Part shown: positions 17,434-26,373 of the stretch, piece by piece | How positions within the stretch are numbered: position 1 is the first letter of the stretch | How the letters are laid out: every line of letters begins with the position of its first letter | NCBI RefSeq assembly: GCF_000423365.1 | Contig: NZ_AUHV01000006.1 | Coordinates: 83,501-147,500 of the forward strand | Direction: 5' to 3' | From: Maritalea myrionectae DSM 19524 | GTDB taxonomy: Bacteria > Pseudomonadota > Alphaproteobacteria > Rhizobiales > Devosiaceae | Length of the DNA: 64,000 bases | Notes under the pieces: generated by a model | The model's input: the letters and a program-made list of their open reading frames with translations, nothing else | The model's database searches: none | Told to the model about the DNA's origin: nothing | Translations under genes and position numbers: made by a program

Positions 17434-18414
17434 TTAGGCGCTCAGGGCGATGTTCGCAGCGGATTCTGGCAGATCTGTGCCAAATACACGCTGGTAGAAC
17501 TCAGCCACAACAGGGCGTTCCAGCTCATCACACTTGTTGAGGAAGGTGAGGCGGAAGGCAAAGCCGATATCGCCGAATATCTGGGTGTTTTCCGCCCATG
17601 TGATCACGGTCCGTGGGCTCATCACGGTCGACAAATCGCCATTGATGAACGCCTGACGGGTCATGTCAGCAAGGCGCACCATGTTGGAAACGGTCTTTTC
17701 GCCTTCTTCATTCTGGAACTGCTTGGCTTTGGCCAACACAATGCCCACTTCTTTTTCGTGCGGCAAATAGTTCAGCGTGGTCACCAAAGACCAACGGTCC
17801 ATTTGGCCCTGGTTGATCTGCTGCGTGCCGTGATAAAGCCCGGACGTATCGCCCAAACCGATGGTGTTGGTGGTGGCAAACAAGCGGAAGGCAGGGTGTG
17901 GTTCGATCACTTTGTTTTGGTCCAACAATGTAAGGCGACCTGACACTTCCAGCACGCGCTGAATCACGAACATCACGTCGGGACGGCCCGCATCATATTC
18001 ATCAAACACGATGGCGACATTGTTTTTCAGCGCCCATGGCAAAATGCCATCGCGGAATTCGGTGATTTGCTTGCCGTCTTTCAACACAATGGCGTCTTTA
18101 CCCACCAGATCGATCCGGCTCACATGGCTGTCGAGGTTTACCCGCACCAAAGGCCAGTTCAATCGCGCGGCAACCTGTTCGATGTGGGTGGATTTACCCG
18201 TACCGTGATAGCCTTGCACCATCACACGGCGGTTGTGCTCAAACCCGGCCAAAATGGCCAAAGTAGTGGCCTTGTCGAACAAATAATCAGGATCAAGGGG
18301 CGGCACATGTTCTGTGCGCTCTTTGTAACCTTTCACCACAAGGTCGGAATCAATGCCAAAAAGGTCACGGGCATTATATTCGGTATCGGGTAATGGAGCG
18401 GTTTGTTCAGTCAT
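17434..18414 (-). CDS. cobS: Cobaltochelatase subunit CobS (AAA+ ATPase)
   Basis: 326 residues from ATG 18414 ([10 protein letters not shown]). Walker A is GYHGTGKST at about residues 68-76, Walker B is IVFDEYDAG, and sensor-1 is FATTNTIG, all of the MoxR/CobS AAA+ type. With CobT it forms the chelatase motor for cobalt insertion into hydrogenobyrinic acid a,c-diamide. The gene starts the cobS-cobT-esterase-like unit. The J-domain gene just upstream on the same strand is a conserved neighbour in rhizobia. Confidence 0.96.
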   Translation of the reverse strand: MTEQTAPLPDTEYNARDLFGIDSDLVVKGYKERTEHVPPLDPDYLFDKATTLAILAGFEHNRRVMVQGYHGTGKSTHIEQVAARLNWPLVRVNLDSHVSRIDLVGKDAIVLKDGKQITEFRDGILPWALKNNVAIVFDEYDAGRPDVMFVIQRVLEVSGRLTLLDQNKVIEPHPAFRLFATTNTIGLGDTSGLYHGTQQINQGQMDRWSLVTTLNYLPHEKEVGIVLAKAKQFQNEEGEKTVSNMVRLADMTRQAFINGDLSTVMSPRTVITWAENTQIFGDIGFAFRLTFLNKCDELERPVVAEFYQRVFGTDLPESAANIALSA

Positions 18415-18521
18415 AGCGGATGCCTTCGTCAGGTCTGGCCGAAGCACGGCATAGTGCCGAAAATGGCGGGTAAGGTTTTAGTTGAGATTTCTATAACAGC
18501 AAATTGTGGCGTACCCAAGGG

Positions 18522-19139
18522 TTAAACGAACCCTTTGGCCTTCAAATGGTTATAAGCGGTGATGATATTGCGCAAGCGCTCTTCAGAGCTTTTGTCGCCC
18601 CCATTAATGTCGGGGTGGTGCTTTTTCACCAAATCCTTATAGGCCAATTTGATGGCGTCGGCGCTGTCGGTGGGGCTCACGCCCAGCATTTCAAGCGCCT
18701 TGCGGTCGGCCTCCAAAATTTTGCGATCTGCTGAGCGGTTGGGGCCGCTCGATTTGCCCTGCATGCGGGCATAGCGCGCAAAAACATTGGATGGATCGTG
18801 ACGCTTTTTCTTTTTGGTGCGGCCGTTAGAGTCGGCGCCAACGCTGCCGCCTTTGCCTGCGCGCGTGTCCCAAGTGGGGCGGCCATAGGAACGGTCGGAG
18901 ACGATATCTTTGATTTCGTCGTCGCCCAGATCAGAGAAAAAGTCGTAATTCTTGTTATATTCACGCACATGGGCCAAGCAGAATTGGTGATGTCCGGGCG
19001 TGTTTGGGCCTTTGGGGGCCTTGTGGATTCCCGGTTCCTCACAACCTTTCCATGCGCAGCGTGGTGATCCATCTTCAGGCTTGCCGGATGAAGAGGCTCT
19101 TTTTTTAACGCGAATTTTATCGAACAGCTTGGATTGCAA
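18522..19139 (-). CDS. J-domain (DnaJ-like) protein
   Basis: 205 residues. The J domain is at the C-terminus (about residues 140-205: LEMLGVSPTDSADAIKLAYKDLV, then KKHHPDIN), with the HPD motif that stimulates Hsp70 ATPase. The N-terminal half carries CAWKGCEEPG and a CLAHVREYNKNYDFF segment, a Cys/His-containing stretch typical of this alphaproteobacterial J-protein group. The start is TTG 19139: an in-frame TGA lies just upstream and no ATG is available. Likely a cochaperone of DnaK with an unknown client. Confidence 0.9.
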   Translation of the reverse strand: MQSKLFDKIRVKKRASSSGKPEDGSPRCAWKGCEEPGIHKAPKGPNTPGHHQFCLAHVREYNKNYDFFSDLGDDEIKDIVSDRSYGRPTWDTRAGKGGSVGADSNGRTKKKKRHDPSNVFARYARMQGKSSGPNRSADRKILEADRKALEMLGVSPTDSADAIKLAYKDLVKKHHPDINGGDKSSEERLRNIITAYNHLKAKGFV

Positions 19140-19208
19140 TTTCTCGGCTCAATTGATTTATGAAAGGGGACCCCTTTTAGCCTAAAAATGGAAAAGAGAA
19201 AAACCCCT

Positions 19209-19463
19209 ATGTTGGTAAAAGACGCGATTATTTCAAAATTAAATGCGACATTCTCGCCAGAACACCTCGAAGTGATCGATGAATCCGAACTTCACCGCGG
19301 TCATGGCGGCTGGCGCGAAGGCGGCGAAACTCATTTTCGCGTCGTGATTTCGGCCCAAAGCCTTGCGGACAAAAGCCGGGTTGAACAGCATCGCGCCATC
19401 AATGGCTGTTTGGCCGAAGAGCTTGAAGACCGCGTCCATGCCCTCGTGATCAAGGTGAAATGA
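19209..19463 (+). CDS. bolA: BolA-family protein
   Basis: 84 residues starting MLVKDAIISKL. The family motif VIDESELHRGHGGWREGGET is followed by FRVVISAQSLADKSRVEQHR and the final HALVIKVK, giving the class II KH-like BolA fold with the conserved metal-binding His residues. BolA proteins bind glutaredoxins and act in iron-sulfur handling and stress morphology. An in-frame ATG at 19188 would add seven residues; family alignment favours 19209. The gene is convergent with the CorC-type gene, 12 bp apart. Confidence 0.93.
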   Translation: MLVKDAIISKLNATFSPEHLEVIDESELHRGHGGWREGGETHFRVVISAQSLADKSRVEQHRAINGCLAEELEDRVHALVIKVK

Positions 19464-19475
19464 CCAATCGGTGCA

Positions 19476-20744
19476 TTACGGCACGATTTTGATTTCCGTG
19501 ATCCGGTTGCGTTCCTTTTTTAGCACCTTGAAGCGGAAGCCATGGAAGGTGAAGACCTGATTCACTTCCGGGATCATTTTGGCTTCTTCCACGATCAGTC
19601 CGGCGATGGTGTTGGCGTCTTCGTCGGGCAAATGCCAATCGAGCGTCCGGTTCAAATCACGGATCGGCACGGAGCCGTCCACAATATAGCTGCCGTCGGG
19701 TTGCTTTTGCGCCCCTTCCATAATCTCGTCATGCTCGTCGGCAATTTCGCCCACGATTTCTTCCAAAATATCTTCAAGGGTCAGCAGCCCTTCCACTTCG
19801 CCATATTCATCCACGATCATTGCGATGTGGGCTTTTTCCCGCAAAAAGGCGTTCAGCTGCGCTTGTACGGGGGTGGTGTCGGGCACAAACCAGGGCTTTG
19901 AGACAATTTTCGAGAAATCGAGCTTTTCCACGTTACCGCCGGCGCGGAACAGGGCGCGCAGCAAGTCTTTGGCGTGGACGATGCCGACAATGTTGTCTTG
20001 ATCATTGCGCCACAATGGAATGCGGGTATAGGGGCTTTCCAAAATATCCTGCACCAATTGCTCTTTGGGCAAATCAGCGTCAAAGGCCAACATTTTGGTG
20101 CGGTGCACCATCACGTCGTTCACTTCCAATTCGCTCAAATCCAAAATGCCGCCCAGCATGTCGCGGTCGTTTTTGATCACTTCACCTTCGCGGTGCAGCA
20201 GATCCACGGTGCCGCGCAGCTCATCATGCCCGGTCAGGCCATATTCATCATCTTCGGCACGCGCACCTAAAAGGCGGAGCATCAAATTGACCAGCTTTTG
20301 GATAGCATAGGTGATGGGGGCAAACACCACCACAACGGGCCGCACAAAGGGGCCCACATTGAGGGAGAATTCGTCGGGTTTTGAGATGGCCCAGGTTTTG
20401 GGCAGCACCTCAGAAAAAATCACCACCAATAGCGTCATCACCAGGGTGGCGTAGATGACGCCGGAATCGCCGAACAGCGAGATCAACACGCTGGTTGCCA
20501 AGGACGAGGCCAAGATATTGACCAGATTGTTGCCCAGCAGCAGGGCGCCGATCAGGCGTTCCTTATCGACGATCAGTTTTTCTACGACGGATGCTTTGCT
20601 TTTTCCGGCTTTCACCCAATGGTGGATGCGGGCGCGGCTGGCAGCGGTCAGCGCCGTTTCAGAGCCAGAAAAAAAGCCGGAAAGCGCCAGCAGAAAGATG
20701 ATGGCGCCAACGGAAACCCAGAAGGTCAGAGTTAATTCGGTCAT
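19476..20744 (-). CDS. CNNM/CorC (HlyC)-type transporter with CBS pair
   Basis: 422 residues. An N-terminal DUF21 membrane domain (four hydrophobic stretches, GFFSGSETALTAASRARIH signature) is followed by two CBS domains (about residues 205-330) and a C-terminal CorC_HlyC domain. These proteins are implicated in magnesium/cobalt efflux or resistance across the inner membrane and bind nucleotides at the CBS pair. The start ATG overlaps the aroB stop by four bases, so the gene is the last of an aroK-aroB-corC operon, an arrangement conserved in rhizobia. Confidence 0.92.
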   Translation of the reverse strand: MTELTLTFWVSVGAIIFLLALSGFFSGSETALTAASRARIHHWVKAGKSKASVVEKLIVDKERLIGALLLGNNLVNILASSLATSVLISLFGDSGVIYATLVMTLLVVIFSEVLPKTWAISKPDEFSLNVGPFVRPVVVVFAPITYAIQKLVNLMLRLLGARAEDDEYGLTGHDELRGTVDLLHREGEVIKNDRDMLGGILDLSELEVNDVMVHRTKMLAFDADLPKEQLVQDILESPYTRIPLWRNDQDNIVGIVHAKDLLRALFRAGGNVEKLDFSKIVSKPWFVPDTTPVQAQLNAFLREKAHIAMIVDEYGEVEGLLTLEDILEEIVGEIADEHDEIMEGAQKQPDGSYIVDGSVPIRDLNRTLDWHLPDEDANTIAGLIVEEAKMIPEVNQVFTFHGFRFKVLKKERNRITEIKIVP

Positions 20745-21868
20745 TTTTGCCGTTCTTCGTTCAAGAATTCAAACACTTGGTCAGGATTGACATTTTTCTC
20801 AATGAAAGCCTTGCCTATGCCTTTTGTCAAAATAAAGGTCAGCGCGCCGCGCGAGACCTTTTTGTCTTGGGTAATCAGGTCGAGCAAATCCGCCGTGGGC
20901 GGCAGATCGCCGGGAATGTCACTCAAATTGGTGGGCAAGCCCGCTTTTTTCAAGTGCGCCACCACGCGCGCATCATCTTGGGCGTTGGACAGGCCGAGCT
21001 TGGTGGAGAAACGATGGGCCAAGGCCATGCCGATGGCCACCCCTTCGCCATGGATCAAGCGATCTGAGTATCCGGTGGCCGATTCAAGCGCGTGGCCAAA
21101 AGTGTGCCCCAGATTAAGTAGGGCGCGTTGGCCCATTTCGCGCTCGTCAGCCACCACCACGCGGGCTTTGGCGCGACAGGCGCGGGCAATCGCCTCGGCG
21201 CGGGCCGGGCCGCCTGCAAAGATTTCGGGTTGGTTTTCTTCAAGCCAGAAGAAAAACTCCTCATCATCGATCAAGCCATATTTGACCACCTCGGCATAAC
21301 CAGCGCGGAAATGACGTTCCGACAAAGTTTCGAGTACACCCAAATCAGCGGCGACAAAGCGCGGTTGGTGAAATGCGCCGATCAGGTTTTTGCCGTGGGG
21401 CGAGTTCACCCCGGTTTTGCCCCCAACGGAACTATCGACTTGCGCCAAAAGGGAGGTGGGGATTTGCACAAAGTCCATGCCGCGCCGCATGATGGCAGCA
21501 GCAAAGCCCGCCAGATCGCCGATCACCCCTCCACCGAAGGCCAGCACAATATCGTTGCGCTCCAGCTTCTCTTTCAAAAGGGCAAACACCACGCTATCGA
21601 GACGGGCCATGCTTTTGGCATTTTCACCGGGGGGGATGGAGATGAGGGCATAGTTCAAGCCGTGGGCCTCGAGGCTTTTTTGCAGTCGCGCCCATTGGTT
21701 CTTTTCCACATTCAAATCGGTCACCACGCCGAAACGCGCGCCGGGAAACTTTTCTTTCAAAATGCCGCCCAAGCGGTCCAATACATCGGGTGCGATCTCG
21801 ATGTCGTAGGCGCGGTCGCCTAAATCAATAGGCACAATGATCGGTTTTAGGGCGTTTTCGGTCGACAT
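20741..21868 (-). CDS. aroB: 3-dehydroquinate synthase
   Basis: 375 residues. Motifs GGGVIGDLAGFAAA, the substrate-binding QIPTSLLAQVDSSVGGKTGVN and the metal-site HGEGVAIGMALA with LGHTFGHALE identify AroB. It is an NAD- and zinc-dependent enzyme converting DAHP to 3-dehydroquinate in the shikimate pathway. ATG 21868 lies 16 bp after aroK. Normal length. Confidence 0.97.
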   Translation of the reverse strand: MSTENALKPIIVPIDLGDRAYDIEIAPDVLDRLGGILKEKFPGARFGVVTDLNVEKNQWARLQKSLEAHGLNYALISIPPGENAKSMARLDSVVFALLKEKLERNDIVLAFGGGVIGDLAGFAAAIMRRGMDFVQIPTSLLAQVDSSVGGKTGVNSPHGKNLIGAFHQPRFVAADLGVLETLSERHFRAGYAEVVKYGLIDDEEFFFWLEENQPEIFAGGPARAEAIARACRAKARVVVADEREMGQRALLNLGHTFGHALESATGYSDRLIHGEGVAIGMALAHRFSTKLGLSNAQDDARVVAHLKKAGLPTNLSDIPGDLPPTADLLDLITQDKKVSRGALTFILTKGIGKAFIEKNVNPDQVFEFLNEERQK

Positions 21869-21884
21869 AATTTCTTCTTACAGG

Positions 21885-22469
21885 TTAAGCGGTCAGATAA
21901 GAGGCGAGGGCATCGATGGCTTTTGCCGCCACAGCCTCGTGGGTGCCGTCAAATGAAGTGACCTTCACGTCGGCCAGAGCATATGTTGGATTGCGCGCAT
22001 CATAAAGGGCTTTCAGCGTGCCAAAGGGATCTGCCGTGCGCAAAAGCGGGCGGGTGTTGCGGCGCGAGACGCGCTCAAACAGCAAATTGATGTCTGCATC
22101 CAACCACAGTGATATCGCGTGCCGTTTGATATTGTCGCGGGTTTCTTCATTCATGAAGGCGCCGCCACCAGTGGCAATCACGGTATTTTTGTTTTCGGTC
22201 AACAGCCGCGAAATCACCCGCACTTCCCCGGCGCGAAACTCGTCTTCGCCATGGGTTTCAAAAATATCGGGGATGGGCATGCCTGCCGCTTTTTCGATTT
22301 CGTTGTCGCTATCAATGAAGGGGCGGTTCAAATAGTTGGCGATGCGGCGGCCCACAGTGGATTTGCCGGCGCCCATCAATCCAATCAGCACGATTGGCTT
22401 GGTGCCCAGCTGTTGGTTGACCAGTTTGCTCTTTTCACTCACATCCGTGCTGGTCAGCCCGTCGCCCAC
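21885..22469 (-). CDS. aroK: Shikimate kinase
   Basis: 194 residues. Walker A GLMGAGKST is at about residues 30-38, and DSDNEIE, the FRAGEVRVI segment and GGGAFMNEETR match shikimate kinase. It phosphorylates shikimate at C3. GTG 22469 with AGGAGAG upstream is the start; the extra 20 N-terminal residues are common in rhizobial AroK. First gene of the aroK-aroB-corC operon, divergent from the small membrane ORF/xerD unit. Confidence 0.96.
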   Translation of the reverse strand: MGDGLTSTDVSEKSKLVNQQLGTKPIVLIGLMGAGKSTVGRRIANYLNRPFIDSDNEIEKAAGMPIPDIFETHGEDEFRAGEVRVISRLLTENKNTVIATGGGAFMNEETRDNIKRHAISLWLDADINLLFERVSRRNTRPLLRTADPFGTLKALYDARNPTYALADVKVTSFDGTHEAVAAKAIDALASYLTA

Positions 22470-22630
22470 TCTACTCTCCTTTGAATTCTACGCTGTTGAA
22501 GCCATTTGTTGGGTTTAATGTCAAGCCTTGTTGTCGGCGTGGTGGGCCTGTGCTTATTCACCACCTGCGCGGTAATTTCTTGAAATGATGGGCTAAATAA
22601 GCGAAAAAGGGGCCAATGGAGGGTGTCGAT

Positions 22631-22783
22631 ATGCCGACCTTGATCAGGTTTGTTGTGTTTTTAGCATTTTTGGCGGCGTTGGTTTTTGGGTCCATGGTGG
22701 CCCTCACCGTGTTTGTGGAGCCGACACCACGGGAAATGACCGAGCGCATTCCGGCGCGTGATTTATTTGGCAACAACACATAA
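22631..22783 (+). CDS. Small membrane protein upstream of xerD
   Basis: 50 residues, MPTLIRFVVFLAFLAALVFG opening, one membrane helix (residues 5-29), then the polar tail EPTPREMTERIPARDLF. GGAGG lies 8 bases before ATG 22631 and its TAA overlaps the xerD ATG by one base (TAATG), so the two are translationally coupled. Small ORFs with this pattern precede xerD in many Hyphomicrobiales. The function is unknown. ATG 22616 is a weaker in-frame alternative. Confidence 0.75.
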   Translation: MPTLIRFVVFLAFLAALVFGSMVALTVFVEPTPREMTERIPARDLFGNNT

Positions 22784-23697
22784 TGTCTGACCCTCATGAG
22801 CGTCATTTAGATTTATTTCTGGATATGATGAGCGCAGAGCGCGGTGCCGCACAAAACACGCTCGACGCTTATCAACGCGATTTGCAACAATATGTTGCCC
22901 ATCTCAGCGAAAAGCGCACCTCTTTGCTGACCGTAGACCGCAATGGGGTGCAGGCCTATTTGATGCAGTTGGAGCGCCAAGGATTTGCCGCGACCACCCA
23001 AGCGCGACATCTGAGCGCCATCAAGCAATTCCATCGGTTTCTGGTGGCGGAAAATTTGCGCAAAGACGACCCCACCGCGATTGTGCCAGCGCCAAAGGCG
23101 GGGCAGCGATTGCCCAAAACGTTGAGTATTGATGAGGTTGATCGATTGTTTGATGCGGCGGAGGCGGCGATGGCACAGCCGGATTTGTCGCCCAAAGCGC
23201 AGCTGAAGGCAGAGCGTAATTATGTGTTGCTGGAACTGCTTTATGGCACGGGCATGCGGGTCTCGGAACTGGTTGCCTTGTTGCGGTCGGCGATTGTTAA
23301 GGAAGCGGCGATGCTGGTGGTGCGCGGCAAGGGTGACAAAGAACGTATGGTGCCGCTCAATGATCGGGCAAAGGATGCGCTTTTAAACTATTTGAAAAAA
23401 CTCCCCCCGGGGCGGTTCGCCTTTCCCGCCAACACCAAAGAGGGTCATTTGGCGCGGCAGGTTTTTGCCCGAGAGTTGAAGCAAATTGCCATTGACGCGG
23501 GGATCGACCCAACAAAAATTTCACCGCATATATTGCGCCATGCTTTTGCCTCACATTTGTTGGAAAGAGGCGCGGACCTTCGGGTCGTGCAAGTCTTGCT
23601 GGGGCATGCTGATATTTCGACCACACAGATATATACCCATATATTGGATGAGCGCTTGACGCAGTTGGTGGAAAAGCATCATCCTTTGGCGCAATAG
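22783..23697 (+). CDS. xerD: Tyrosine recombinase XerD
   Basis: 304 residues. An N-terminal SAM-like core-binding domain (AQNTLDAYQRDLQQY) is followed by the catalytic domain with Arg in YGTGMRVSELVALL, Lys in the beta-hairpin, HILRHAFASHLLERGADL, the second His in LLGHADISTT, and nucleophile Tyr in QIYTH. With XerC it resolves chromosome dimers at dif. Length and genomic setting (small ORF before, accA after) are those of the housekeeping enzyme, not of a mobile integrase. Confidence 0.96.
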   Translation: MSDPHERHLDLFLDMMSAERGAAQNTLDAYQRDLQQYVAHLSEKRTSLLTVDRNGVQAYLMQLERQGFAATTQARHLSAIKQFHRFLVAENLRKDDPTAIVPAPKAGQRLPKTLSIDEVDRLFDAAEAAMAQPDLSPKAQLKAERNYVLLELLYGTGMRVSELVALLRSAIVKEAAMLVVRGKGDKERMVPLNDRAKDALLNYLKKLPPGRFAFPANTKEGHLARQVFARELKQIAIDAGIDPTKISPHILRHAFASHLLERGADLRVVQVLLGHADISTTQIYTHILDERLTQLVEKHHPLAQ

Positions 23698-23804
23698 AGT
23701 TAACCGCGCACCCTTATGAAGCTTGACATTTAAGGGGCAAATCGCCACTTTCCGCGCCAAATGGCGTGAACGGCGCAAATAGGACATAAGTAAAGCTGGT
23801 AATT

Positions 23805-24761
23805 ATGCAATCTTATCTTGAGTTTGAAAAACCTGTCGCTGATCTACAAGCGAAAGTACAAGAGCTGAAATCCCTTGCTCAAAGCGGTGAGGCGGTTGAA
23901 ATTGAAGATGAGGTGAAGCGGCTGCAGCAGCGTGCGGATGAGGCGCTGGCGGATATTTACGCCAAGCTGACCCCGTGGCAAAAAACACAAATTGCGCGCC
24001 ATCCTTCGCGGCCCCATTTTGTTGATTATGTCAAGGAATTGATCACCGATTTCACCCCGATGGCAGGTGACCGCAAATTTTCGGAAGATGCGGCGATCCA
24101 GGCTGGTTTTGGTCGGTTTGATGGCCAATCCATTGCGGTGGTTGGCATTGAAAAAGGTTCAGATACAGAATCGCGCCTGAAGCACAATTTCGGTTCGGCC
24201 CGCCCGGAAGGCTATCGTAAAGCCGTGCGGATCATGGAATTGGCAGATCGGTTTGATATTCCGGTTTTGTATTTGGTGGATACAGCCGGGGCCTATCCCG
24301 GTGTTGGCGCGGAAGAGCGCGGCCAAGCCGAAGCGATTGCCCGCTCAACTGAAAAATGCCTCGAACTGGGCGTGCCCAATTTGGCCGTGGTGACGGGTGA
24401 AGGCGGCTCCGGCGGGGCCATCGCCATCGCCGCCGCTTCAAAAGTGGCCATGCTTGAGCATTCTATCTACACCGTGGCGTCGCCAGAGGCTTCGGCTTCA
24501 ATTTTGTGGCGTGATGCGGGCAAGGCGCAGGAAGCTGCAAACTCCATGAAAATCACAGCGCAAGATTTGCTGAAATTTGGTGTGGTGGATCAGATTATTG
24601 CAGAGCCGGCTGGCGGGGCCCACCGGCATTCAGCGCAAGTCATCGAGGCGACCGGCAATCTGGTGCGCGACTTTTTGAAAAGCTATGATGGAAAAGACCG
24701 CAAAGAAATCCGCGAAGAGCGGCGCGAAAAGTTCCTGAATATTGGTACTAAAATCACTTGA
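23805..24761 (+). CDS. accA: Acetyl-CoA carboxylase carboxyltransferase subunit alpha
   Basis: 318 residues, MQSYLEFEKPVADLQAKVQ opening, with the carboxyltransferase core TPWQKTQIARHPSRPH, LVDTAGAYPGVGAEERGQAE and EGGSGGAIAIAAAS. With AccD it moves the carboxyl group from biotin to acetyl-CoA in fatty-acid synthesis. It lies about 107 bp after xerD, and a possible TTGACA -35 near 23724 hints at its own promoter. Confidence 0.97.
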   Translation: MQSYLEFEKPVADLQAKVQELKSLAQSGEAVEIEDEVKRLQQRADEALADIYAKLTPWQKTQIARHPSRPHFVDYVKELITDFTPMAGDRKFSEDAAIQAGFGRFDGQSIAVVGIEKGSDTESRLKHNFGSARPEGYRKAVRIMELADRFDIPVLYLVDTAGAYPGVGAEERGQAEAIARSTEKCLELGVPNLAVVTGEGGSGGAIAIAAASKVAMLEHSIYTVASPEASASILWRDAGKAQEAANSMKITAQDLLKFGVVDQIIAEPAGGAHRHSAQVIEATGNLVRDFLKSYDGKDRKEIREERREKFLNIGTKIT

Positions 24762-24805
24762 TTGTGATTGCGCTTTGCGGCGCAATTGCTTCACGTTAAC
24801 GTCCT

Positions 24806-24831
24806 ATTATGTGTAAAGATTTACACATAAT
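24806..24831. promoter_or_regulatory. Perfect 12-bp inverted repeat before the L,D-transpeptidase gene
   Basis: ATTATGTGTAAA and TTTACACATAAT are perfect complements separated by GA. The repeat lies 41-66 bp upstream of the GTG start. A 10-bp palindrome ACGTTAACGT sits just before it (24793-24802). It has no T-run and so is more like an operator than a terminator. Confidence 0.55.
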
Positions 24832-24871
24832 TAGGGGCAAGGTTGAGCCAACAGCGCGTCGGGGACTATTT

Positions 24872-25888
24872 GTGGCCAAAGCAACACGCATCACTAAACT
24901 CGTATTTTTGTTCACTTCGCTACTGTTTGTGGCAGCGTGTACCACTGGGTTTGAAGACCGTGGTAACATTCCCCTATCGTCTTTCACCACAGCCCAGTTG
25001 GAGGGCATGGGCTCTTCACCCGGGGCGCCGATGATTATTCGCATCTTTAAGCAAGATAGCGAGCTTGAAGTGTGGAAACAGGTGAAGGCGACTGGCAAAT
25101 ATGAGCTGTTCCGCACCTATGATATTTGCGCCTGGTCTGGTGATTTGGGCCCTAAATTTAAAGAGGGCGACCGGCAATCGCCTGAAGGGTTTTACGAAGT
25201 GACGCCGGGGCACATGAACCCGCGCTCCAACTATTTCTTGTCATTCAATCTTGGCTTCCCCAACAAGTTTGACCGCAGTCATGGCCGCACGGGTTCGAAC
25301 ATCATGGTGCATGGCGACTGCACTTCGCGCGGCTGCTATGCCATGACGGATGAACAGGTCGGTGAGATTTATGCTTTGGTGCGCGAGAGCCATAGCGGTG
25401 GCAATCGGTCGGTGCAGGTGCAGGTTTATCCATTCCGCATGACGGGGAAAAACCTGGCGCTCAACGCCAGCAGCCCGCATATGGCGTTTTGGAAAAACAT
25501 CAAAGAGGGCTACGACATTTTTGAGGTCAGCAAGACCAAGCCCCAGTGGGATGTATGTTCAGGCGATTACAGCTTTAACCGCTCCGGGGCCTGTGGCGCG
25601 TCAACTTTGGATCCGGCGATCAAGGCAGCCGTGATGGCCAAGCAAGCCAAAGACGATGTCGCGTTTAAAGAGGCGCAGGCGGATATCGAACAAACCAAGT
25701 TGGATGAGGCTGAGGCTGAACAGCGGCGGCTCGAAGCAAAACAAGCCGCTGCGGAACGGCAAGCTGCGATTGAGCAGCAAACCTCAAAAGTGACGGGCTG
25801 GTTTGGCAGTTTGTTCGGCGGCGGCAGTGATGGCGCGCAAAGCGGCCAAACGGATCCGAACGCGCCAACACCGCCAGCACGCGACTGA
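24872..25888 (+). CDS. L,D-transpeptidase (YkuD) lipoprotein
   Basis: 338 residues from GTG 24872 (GGGGA six bases upstream). The N-terminus is a lipoprotein signal, KATRITKLVFLFTSLLFVAAC. The YkuD/ErfK catalytic domain covers about residues 50-190, with IMVHGDCTSRGCYAMTDEQ holding the active-site His and Cys. It should cross-link or anchor peptidoglycan in the periplasm. The last 90 residues are an Ala/Gln/Glu-rich coiled coil followed by a Gly-rich tail. An ATG at 24809 is rejected because it lies in the upstream palindrome and would bury the signal peptide. Confidence 0.87.
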   Translation: MAKATRITKLVFLFTSLLFVAACTTGFEDRGNIPLSSFTTAQLEGMGSSPGAPMIIRIFKQDSELEVWKQVKATGKYELFRTYDICAWSGDLGPKFKEGDRQSPEGFYEVTPGHMNPRSNYFLSFNLGFPNKFDRSHGRTGSNIMVHGDCTSRGCYAMTDEQVGEIYALVRESHSGGNRSVQVQVYPFRMTGKNLALNASSPHMAFWKNIKEGYDIFEVSKTKPQWDVCSGDYSFNRSGACGASTLDPAIKAAVMAKQAKDDVAFKEAQADIEQTKLDEAEAEQRRLEAKQAAAERQAAIEQQTSKVTGWFGSLFGGGSDGAQSGQTDPNAPTPPARD

Positions 25889-26365
25889 TCAGTTTAGTTT
25901 CTTGATCCAATAGCCAACGGTCTTGCCGTTGGGCAAAGATGCTTCGGCAATTTTGTCGAAGCCCATCTTTTGGTGAAAAGCTTCTGAACCGAGATTGGGC
26001 GGTTCACGGTTGATTTCACAGCCCACTATTTCTTGTCCATCAGCTTTGGCCGCATCAAACAGGGCTTCATAAAGGCTTTTGGCCAATCCTTGGCCGCGGG
26101 CGCGTGCGTCGGTCACGATCCGGTCGATATAGACAAAATTCTCATAATGGTCTTTGAACCAGCCGAAATTGATCCCGTCATGAGCCGACTGCTCATTCAT
26201 GGCGATCAAGAACGCATCTGCTTCATCCACAACCTCCACGAAATAAGCCACATCCAGCAGCTTTTTCAGGTCTTCGGGCTCTAACCATGATGTTTCCACC
26301 TCATGGGCATTATTGAGGTTGCGCACCGCTTCCAACAATTGCGCATCGAATTCAGTTTCGCTCAT
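25889..26365 (-). CDS. GNAT-family N-acetyltransferase
   Basis: 158 residues from ATG 26365 (AGGAG five bases upstream). The acetyl-CoA loop is IVTDARARGQGLAKSLYEAL (V..ARG.G.A type) at about residues 87-106, followed by INREPPNLGSEAFHQKMGF. It is related to the predicted acetyltransferases of the GNAT superfamily, with unknown substrate. It lies 8 bp after the SLC13 permease gene and is probably co-transcribed. Its stop directly abuts that of the convergent L,D-transpeptidase gene. Confidence 0.88.
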   Translation of the reverse strand: MSETEFDAQLLEAVRNLNNAHEVETSWLEPEDLKKLLDVAYFVEVVDEADAFLIAMNEQSAHDGINFGWFKDHYENFVYIDRIVTDARARGQGLAKSLYEALFDAAKADGQEIVGCEINREPPNLGSEAFHQKMGFDKIAEASLPNGKTVGYWIKKLN

Positions 26366-26373
26366 CATTTCTC

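Noticed and set aside
21128..21823. 231-codon plus-strand frame
   Set aside because: Antisense to aroB; no recognisable domain.
22783..23697. Tyrosine recombinase as a mobile-element integrase
   Set aside because: Length, motifs and the accA neighbour are those of chromosomal XerD.
24762..24805. ATTGCGC/GCGCAAT hairpin as accA terminator
   Set aside because: No T-run follows; it is not a convincing rho-independent stop.
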